Part shown: piece after piece, positions 59,901-64,000 of the stretch | Layout: each line of letters opens with the position of its first letter | How positions within the stretch are numbered: the stretch's first letter is position 1 | Source of the DNA: Sphingobium sp. AP49 | Lineage (GTDB): Bacteria; Pseudomonadota; Alphaproteobacteria; Sphingomonadales; Sphingomonadaceae | Direction: 5' to 3' | NCBI RefSeq assembly: GCF_000281715.2 | Contig: NZ_CP124576.1 | Coordinates: 3,879,001 to 3,943,000 of the forward strand | DNA: 64,000 nt | The notes under the pieces: generated by a model | The model's input: only the letters and a program-made list of their open reading frames with translations | The model's database searches: none | Told to the model about the DNA's origin: nothing | Made by a program: the position numbers and the translations under genes

Positions 59901-60166
59901 CTGCCCAGACCCGTCTGCGCCCGATCCTGATGACCAGCTTCGCCTTCATCCTGGGGGCGGTGCCGCTGGTGATCGCCAGCGGGGCCGGTGCGGAACTGCG
60001 CCAGGCGCTGGGCACGGCGGTCTTCTTCGGCATGACCGGCGTGACGGCCTTCGGCCTGCTCTTCACCCCCACCTTCTATGTCGTGTGCCGCGCGCTGGGC
60101 GATCGCTTCGCCCGTCGCCGGCGCCCGGAGGCTGACGATGCTGCCGCATTGCAGCCGGCCGAATGA
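56978..60166 (+). CDS. RND multidrug efflux permease, MexF/AcrB (HAE1) type
   Basis: A 1062-residue inner-membrane proton/drug antiporter. It starts MRFSRFFIDRPIFAAVIAVVIT, has the HAE1 signatures GLPVSQYPDIVPPTV and AIGIVVDDAIVVVENVERN (proton-relay Asp pair in TM4), and the second-half NNILTQIGLVVLIALAAKNAILVVEFAKQ (relay Lys/Asn in TM10). Two large periplasmic loops are present. Substrates cannot be told. ATG 56978 has AAAGGA upstream. The stop overlaps the longer form of the next gene by four bases. Confidence 0.96.
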   Translation: MRFSRFFIDRPIFAAVIAVVITVVGALAFVGLPVSQYPDIVPPTVTVSAQYPGASAETVASTVAAPIEQEINGVDDMLYQSSQSTGDGKVVITVTFKIGTDLDAAQVLVQNRVAVAIPRLPEEVQRLGVVTRKTTPEFLMVVNLQSPDGTYDRDYISNYALTQVRDRLARLDGVGDVQLFGSRDYAMRIWIDPDRAAALDLTAGEIVSALRAQNVQVSAGSIGQPPYDRGEAFQLGVEMQGRLTTPEQFSDIVIRSDTDGRQVRVRDVARVELGAQDYGTNTYLSNKPTVVIATMQRPGSNALDAAEKVKAEMEQLSKRFPKGLEYSIIYNPTEFISQSIDAVYHTLFEAVILVVIVILIFLQNWRAAVIPIIAIPVSLIGTATMLAAVGYSLNNLSLFGLVLAIGIVVDDAIVVVENVERNIENGMSPLQAARVSMDEVSTALVAIVLVLCAVFVPTLFITGISGAFYQQFAVTISTATVISLILSLTLSPAAAALLLKPKHGAHDLDNAPRWRQVAAKAADRFNRGFDRMSTGYARLTRFLVARPKKMLLTYAGLIAATIALFWVTPGGFIPAQDQGYFLAVVQLPSGASLERTDKVTREVAAKILPIKGLRGAVMFAGFHGPSQTQAPNSAAIYFPFKSFAERKAEGATYAGIMDQANKAVAGYDKARILLVPPPLIQGIGSAGGYRLMLEDREDRGYAELNKVAGELIGKANQSPSLAQVYTLFDVGTPRIFADVDRRKADLLGVPPERVFEAMQVYLGSAFVNDFNLLGRTYRVTAQADAEHRGTVADIANLKTRSNSGQMVPIGSVSTFRDKTGPYRVVRYNLLPAVEIDGDTAPGYSSGQSLATMEKLADAAPAGYASEWTGVAYQQISAGNTAGIVFGMAVFFVFLVLAAQYESLTLPLSIILIVPMCLFAAMLGVNLRGMDNNILTQIGLVVLIALAAKNAILVVEFAKQAEEEQGLSPVEAAVQAAQTRLRPILMTSFAFILGAVPLVIASGAGAELRQALGTAVFFGMTGVTAFGLLFTPTFYVVCRALGDRFARRRRPEADDAAALQPAE

Positions 60167-60177
60167 GGACAAAAGCC

Positions 60178-61584
60178 ATGACAAGGAACCTGATTGCCCT
60201 GTTGCTCGGCGCCAGTGCGCTGACCGCCTGCGCCGCCGGGCCGGACTACAAGGCCCCCGCCACCCCGACCACGGCCGCCGCCCCCTTTATCGGGGCGGCG
60301 AACCCCGCGGTCGCCCAGCGCGCCACCGACGATCATTGGTGGCGGCTCTATAATGACCCGCTGCTCGACGGCTTGGTCGGCGATGCGCTGAAGGCCAATA
60401 CCGACATCCGCGTCGCCGTCGCCCGGCTGGAACGCGCCCGCGCCCAGTTGCGCGGTGCCCGGTCCGACCGGCTGCCCAGCACCAACATCAGCGGCTCCCC
60501 GACCTATGGCCGGGTGTCGCAGGCCCAGACCCTGCCGGGCATGGACCGGGAAAACTGGACCGTCGATATGGGGCTGGACGTCGCCTATGAGGTCGACCTG
60601 TTCGGCCGGGTGAAGCGCAGCATAGAGGCAGCGCGCGGCGATGTCGGCGCGGCCCAGGCCGATGCCGATGCAGTCCGCGTCGCGGTGGTTGCCGATACGG
60701 TACGCGCCTATGTCGACGCAACCGCCTCGGCCCAGCGCCTTGCGGTCGCAAAGGAAACGGTCGACCTGCTCGACAAGTCGATCCGCATCACCAGCGCCCG
60801 CTTCGACGCCGGCCGCTCCGACCGGCTGGACGTAATCCGCGTGACCACACTGCGCGAACAGCAGCAGGCGCTGATTCCCAATTTGGTCGCGGATCGCAAT
60901 GCCGCCCTGTTCCGGCTGGCGACGCTGACCGGGCGCACGCCGCAGGAGCTGCCCGCGTCCGTCCAGAACGCGACCGTGACACCGAATGTGACACAGCCGA
61001 TCCCGGTCGGCGACGGCCAGGCGCTGCTGGCGCGGCGGCCGGACGTGCGCGCGGCCGAACGGCGGCTGGCGGCCGACACGGCGCGGGTCGGTGTCGCGAC
61101 GGCCGATCTCTATCCGCGCATCACGCTGGGCGGATCGATCGGCACGACGGCGGTCGGCGGCGGCAACCTGTTCGGTGCCGGGCCGCTCAACTTCCTGCTC
61201 GGGCCGCTGATCAGCTGGGCCTTCCCCAATCAGGAAGCCAATCGGGCGAAGATCGCGGCGGCCAAGGCGGATGGCGACGCATCGCTCGCCGCCTTTGACG
61301 GCACGGTGCTGCAGGCGCTGGAGGAGACCGAGACGGCGCTGTCCACTTACGCCAATGCGCTGGAGCGGCGAGCGACGCTGCAATCGGCACGGGACGAGGC
61401 GGCTCGGGCTGCGCGGATCAGCCTGGCGCGCCAGCGCGAGGGGCAGATCGACTTCCTGACCGTGCTGGACGCGTTGCGCACCCAGGCATCGGCCGACGCG
61501 GACCTGGCAACCGCCAATCGCGCCGTTGCCTTTGCCCAAGTGGACCTGTTCCGCGCTTTGGGCGGCGGCTGGACCACGACCTGA
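60178..61584 (+). CDS. RND outer-membrane factor lipoprotein, OprM/NodT type
   Basis: A 468-residue outer-membrane channel. The signal ends in a lipobox (LLGASALTACAAG, Cys at residue 17). The two repeated OEP domains show DDHWWRLYNDPLLDGLVGDALKANTDIRVAVARLERA, ISLARQREGQIDFLTVLDALRT and LLARRPDVRAAERRLAADTARVGVATADLYPRITL. Start at ATG 60178 (GAGGA nine bases before); ATG 60163 is in frame and overlaps the pump gene. Final gene of the operon, followed by a strong terminator. Confidence 0.94.
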   Translation: MTRNLIALLLGASALTACAAGPDYKAPATPTTAAAPFIGAANPAVAQRATDDHWWRLYNDPLLDGLVGDALKANTDIRVAVARLERARAQLRGARSDRLPSTNISGSPTYGRVSQAQTLPGMDRENWTVDMGLDVAYEVDLFGRVKRSIEAARGDVGAAQADADAVRVAVVADTVRAYVDATASAQRLAVAKETVDLLDKSIRITSARFDAGRSDRLDVIRVTTLREQQQALIPNLVADRNAALFRLATLTGRTPQELPASVQNATVTPNVTQPIPVGDGQALLARRPDVRAAERRLAADTARVGVATADLYPRITLGGSIGTTAVGGGNLFGAGPLNFLLGPLISWAFPNQEANRAKIAAAKADGDASLAAFDGTVLQALEETETALSTYANALERRATLQSARDEAARAARISLARQREGQIDFLTVLDALRTQASADADLATANRAVAFAQVDLFRALGGGWTTT

Positions 61585-61593
61585 TGCAAAAAA

Positions 61594-61622
61594 GGGCGGC
61601 GTTTTCCCAAACGCCGCCCTTT
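61594..61622. terminator. Terminator between efflux operon and nitroreductase gene
   Basis: 11-bp perfect stem GGGCGGCGTTT-TCCC-AAACGCCGCCC with A6 before and T3 after; it can act for both converging transcripts. Confidence 0.9.
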
Positions 61623-61625
61623 CTG

Positions 61626-62219
61626 TCAGACGATGAAATTGCCCTGATGGGCGAAACTCTCGATCTCATGCCGGCCGCTCGGCGCCTCGCGTGCCTGCAG
61701 CGCTTCGGGCAGGCTGGCCTTGTCGCCCTGCCGCCCGATCGCGATCGCCGCCTCGATCCGGAAACGCTCCGGCACGGCCAGTTCGGCGCGGGCCTTGTCG
61801 AAATCGACGCCGGTCATCGCATGGGTATGATAGCCCAGCCGCGTCGCCTGAAGCGCCAACGTCGCCCAGGCAGCGCCCGCATCGAAGCTGTGACTGTGCG
61901 AGGGCTTATAGTCTTCCGATCCCGGCGCCGCCATCAGCGTGTCGGACAGGACGAAAGCGAGCACGCCGGCATGCTGCACCCAGCCCTGGTTGAACGGGAA
62001 GAGCAAATCGAGAAAGCGCGCCCAGTCGGCACTGTCACGATGGGCATAGAGGAAGCGCCAGGGCTGGTAGTTGAAGGCCGAAGGTGCCCAGCGGGCGGCA
62101 TCGAACAGCGTGTCGATATCGGCCTGCGGAATGGCCGAGCCATCGAAGGCACGGGGCGACCAGCGCTCCAGGATCAGCGGATCGACGGGACGGGTAACTT
62201 CGCGCGGGCTGGTGGCCAT
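61626..62219 (-). CDS. Nitroreductase family protein
   Basis: A 197-residue FMN-dependent reductase. Typical start of the family: ILERWSPRAFDGSAIPQADIDTLFDAARWAPSAFNYQPWRFLYAHR (FMN phosphate contacts Arg-Ser-Arg). DAGAAWATLALQATRLGYHTHAMTG and a C-terminal RFRIEAAIAIGR strand complete the fold. Start at 62219, six bases after AAGGAG. Reduces nitroaromatics or quinones with NAD(P)H, exact substrate unknown. Monocistronic, facing the efflux operon. Confidence 0.88.
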   Translation of the reverse strand: MATSPREVTRPVDPLILERWSPRAFDGSAIPQADIDTLFDAARWAPSAFNYQPWRFLYAHRDSADWARFLDLLFPFNQGWVQHAGVLAFVLSDTLMAAPGSEDYKPSHSHSFDAGAAWATLALQATRLGYHTHAMTGVDFDKARAELAVPERFRIEAAIAIGRQGDKASLPEALQAREAPSGRHEIESFAHQGNFIV

Positions 62220-62352
62220 CTGGATCTCCTTCAAGGCAGGGACGCGAGCGGCGCGCCATGCTGTTGGAAATCTATCTAGCGGATGTTCCGCCGCTGCGAA
62301 GAGGCGTTGGACTTTCGCCCTGGAAACACAGGGTTTCTCCTGAGATCACCGG

Positions 62353-62520
62353 TCAGGCGCAGGCATCCTGCGGCTGGCGTTCGCGATCGGCACGCGACAC
62401 CGGTGCATTACGGTCATCGGCATCGCGCTCGAACAGCACCACGGCAGGCTCCTTGAAAAGGGCCTGCGCCAGCCGATCGCGCAGGCGCGTCAACGGTCCG
62501 TCCTGATCCTGATAGGCCAT
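62353..62520 (-). CDS. Small 55-residue protein, unknown
   Basis: Starts MAYQDQDGPLTRLRDRLAQAL at 62520 with AGAGGA eight bases upstream, ends RERQPQDACA. Amphipathic N-terminal half (LTRLRDRLAQALFKEPAVVLFERDA), then a charged tail. Good ribosome site and G/C-rich codons support a real gene. It lies upstream of the nitroreductase gene (133 bp) on the same strand; no family recognised. Confidence 0.5.
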   Translation of the reverse strand: MAYQDQDGPLTRLRDRLAQALFKEPAVVLFERDADDRNAPVSRADRERQPQDACA

Positions 62521-62765
62521 ATATGCGTCCTCTCTGCCGACTCGGGCGGCTTATCTACCGATGGTATAGAGAATCGTCCCCCAAGCAATGCTGGCCGTCG
62601 CGGTAGAAAAGCTATCCGTCTTGGGCCTGCCGAAAAATCATACGCAAATACTATGCGCCCTGCCCAACCCGCGTCTCGCATTCAAACGGAAGAAGGGCCT
62701 AATCGGGCGCTCGCTAACGACCCTGTCCGCCTCCCGCGGCGGGCGTGATGCGGGAGTTACCCCCA

Positions 62766-62849
62766 ATGCAGGATCTCTTGTGGATCGGCATCATCCTGGC
62801 GCTCACCGCGGCTAGCCTTGGCTATGTCCGGCTGTGCGGCGACGCCTGA
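62766..62849 (+). CDS. 27-residue membrane peptide at head of kdp operon
   Basis: MQDLLWIGIIL then ALTAASLGYVRLCGDA: one hydrophobic helix. GGGAG lies 10 bases before the ATG, and the stop is 12 bp from kdpF. Similar short peptides precede kdpF in other alphaproteobacteria (from memory). It could be an extra small Kdp subunit. Confidence 0.7.
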   Translation: MQDLLWIGIILALTAASLGYVRLCGDA

Positions 62850-62861
62850 AGGAGGGATGCC

Positions 62862-62951
62862 ATGACCATCGACCTCTGGCTCGCGGCGATCACCGCCGCC
62901 GGGCTTCTCATCTATCTCGTCGCCGTGCTCGCACGGCCCGAACGCTTTTAA
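62862..62951 (+). CDS. kdpF: KdpF, small subunit of K+-transporting ATPase
   Basis: A 29-residue single-helix peptide, MTIDLWLAAITAAGLLIYL then VAVLARPERF. The ending ARPERF is the KdpF hallmark. GGAGGG precedes the ATG. It stabilises the KdpABC complex in the inner membrane. Confidence 0.9.
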   Translation: MTIDLWLAAITAAGLLIYLVAVLARPERF

Positions 62952-62963
62952 GGGGGGCCGCCC

Positions 62964-64000
62964 ATGACCTTCCAGGGATGGCTGCTGATCGCAGCCTTTG
63001 TCGGCATCTTGCTGGCGCTGACCAAGCCGATGGGGCTGTGGCTGTTCGCTCTTTATGAGGGCCGCCGCACCCCGCTCCATGCCGTGATCGGTCCGATCGA
63101 ACGCGGCTTCTACAAATTGTCGGGGATCGATCCCGACGCCGAACAGAGCTGGCGCCGCTATGCGGTCCATATGCTGATCTTCAACGTCGCACTGCTGCTC
63201 TTCACCTATGCGGTGCTGCGCCTGCAGGGGCTGCTGCCGCTCAATCCGCAGGGCTTTGCCGGCACCAGCAGCGACCTCGCCTTCAATACGGCGATCAGCT
63301 TCACCACCAACACCAACTGGCAAAGCTATTCGGGCGAGTCGACCCTGTCGAACCTCAGCCAGATGCTGGGCCTCACCATCCACAATTTCCTGTCGGCCGC
63401 CACCGGCATTGCGCTCGCCTTCGCCCTGTTCCGCGGCTTTGCCCGGCGCAGCGCGGCGACGATCGGCAATTTCTGGGCCGACGTCACCCGCGTGACCCTC
63501 TATCTGCTGCTGCCGATCTGCATCGTCTATGCCCTGTTCCTGATCGCGAGCGGCGTGCCGCAGACGCTGGCCGGCTCGGTCGACGTGACCACGCTGGAAG
63601 GCGTGAAGCAGACCCTGGCGCTTGGCCCCGTCGCCAGCCAGGAAGCGATCAAGATGCTGGGCACCAATGGTGGCGGCTTCTTCAACGCCAACAGCGCCCA
63701 TCCCTTCGAGAACCCGACCGCGCTCACCAACCTGGTGCAGATGCTGTCGATCTTCATGATCGGCTTCGGCCTCACCTGGACCTTCGGCAAGGCGGTCGGC
63801 AACCCGCGCCAGGGCTGGGCCATCCTCGCCGCCATGCTGCTGATCTTCCTCGCCGGTGTCACCGTCACCTATTGGCAGGAAGCGGCCGGCAACCCGATAC
63901 TCCACAATCTGGGCATCGCCGGTGGCAATATGGAGGGCAAGGAAGTCCGCTTCGGCATCGCGGCCTCCGCCCTGTTCTCGGTCGTCACCACGGCGGCAAG
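62964..64000 (+). CDS. kdpA: KdpA, potassium-binding subunit (C-terminus outside window)
   Basis: First 345 residues of the K+ channel-like subunit of the high-affinity KdpFABC pump. Begins MTFQGWLLIAAFVGILLALTKPMG. Two of the four selectivity-filter regions are visible: SFTTNTNWQSYSGES and KMLGTNGGGFFNANSAHPFENP, both canonical. Helices are evenly spaced. kdpB and kdpC should follow to the right. AGGGGGG precedes ATG 62964, 12 bp after kdpF. Confidence 0.96.
   Translation, partial: MTFQGWLLIAAFVGILLALTKPMGLWLFALYEGRRTPLHAVIGPIERGFYKLSGIDPDAEQSWRRYAVHMLIFNVALLLFTYAVLRLQGLLPLNPQGFAGTSSDLAFNTAISFTTNTNWQSYSGESTLSNLSQMLGLTIHNFLSAATGIALAFALFRGFARRSAATIGNFWADVTRVTLYLLLPICIVYALFLIASGVPQTLAGSVDVTTLEGVKQTLALGPVASQEAIKMLGTNGGGFFNANSAHPFENPTALTNLVQMLSIFMIGFGLTWTFGKAVGNPRQGWAILAAMLLIFLAGVTVTYWQEAAGNPILHNLGIAGGNMEGKEVRFGIAASALFSVVTTAA

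Noticed and set aside
62556-62567. TACCGATGGTAT, similar to the TetR operators, upstream of the 55-residue gene
   Set aside because: The half-sites are separated by three instead of four bases, which would twist the site; probably chance.

Overview
The window is a high-GC chromosomal segment from an alphaproteobacterium, most likely a sphingomonad (Sphingobium-like). Support for this: the RpoB and RpoC sequences, the very large NAD-glutamate dehydrogenase, MlaA, the kdp layout, alginate_exp-type porin and ribbon-helix-helix genes, and alpha-type Fur-like boxes. Nothing looks plasmid-borne apart from one small integrated island.

Layout. 1-5.8 kb: edge of a benzoate/catechol catabolic cluster (catB cut by the left edge, a divergent BenM/CatM/CatR-type LysR regulator, two benzoate transporters of different families, and an outer-membrane porin), with ATAC-N7-GTAT regulator boxes in both control regions. 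5.96-11.24 kb: a 5.3 kb integrated element bounded by a 17-bp direct repeat of the 3' end of tRNA-Thr(CGT). It carries a tyrosine integrase, a serine resolvase, paired arm-type repeats, a lipoprotein, small ORFs and much apparently decayed DNA. 11.5-19 kb: PAS-domain protein, NAD-glutamate dehydrogenase, MlaA lipoprotein. 19.2-22.5 kb: a four-gene operon PepSY-TM / DUF2271 / DUF4198 / ApbE. The DUF2271 protein contains a flavinylation-like motif (DGVSGAT), so this reads as a periplasmic covalent-flavin electron-transfer unit, possibly iron regulated. 22.5-31.4 kb, minus strand: threonine aldolase, PiuC-like dioxygenase and TonB behind a good Fur-like box, then a tightly overlapping set (Tat-exported molybdoenzyme, ferrochelatase, acetoacetyl-CoA reductase, RHH protein), a CoA-binding protein and Mrp. 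31.5-36.8 kb, plus strand: HflK/HflC, DegP-type protease, HerA-like ATPase. 36.9-43.4 kb: secreted protein of unknown role, MFS exporter overlapping cysteine synthase, cell-wall hydrolase, Tat-exported class V aminotransferase. 43.6-52.4 kb: rpoBC bounded by terminators. 52.5 kb: tRNA-Gln(CTG). 52.7-61.6 kb: GH13 amylase-like enzyme, then a TetR regulator and an RND efflux operon (leader peptide, unknown 135-aa protein, adaptor, pump, outer-membrane factor). Three near-identical palindromes tie the regulator to its own promoter and to the efflux promoter. 61.6-64 kb: nitroreductase, a small ORF, and the start of the kdp potassium-transport operon (extra 27-aa membrane peptide, KdpF, KdpA cut by the right edge).

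Most interesting: the flavinylation-type operon at 19.3-22.4 kb, the phased arm-type repeats and recombinases of the tRNA-Thr island, the 22-bp-phased BenM-like box pairs, and the TetR/leader-peptide architecture of the efflux operon. All calls are by reading alone; no database search was run.
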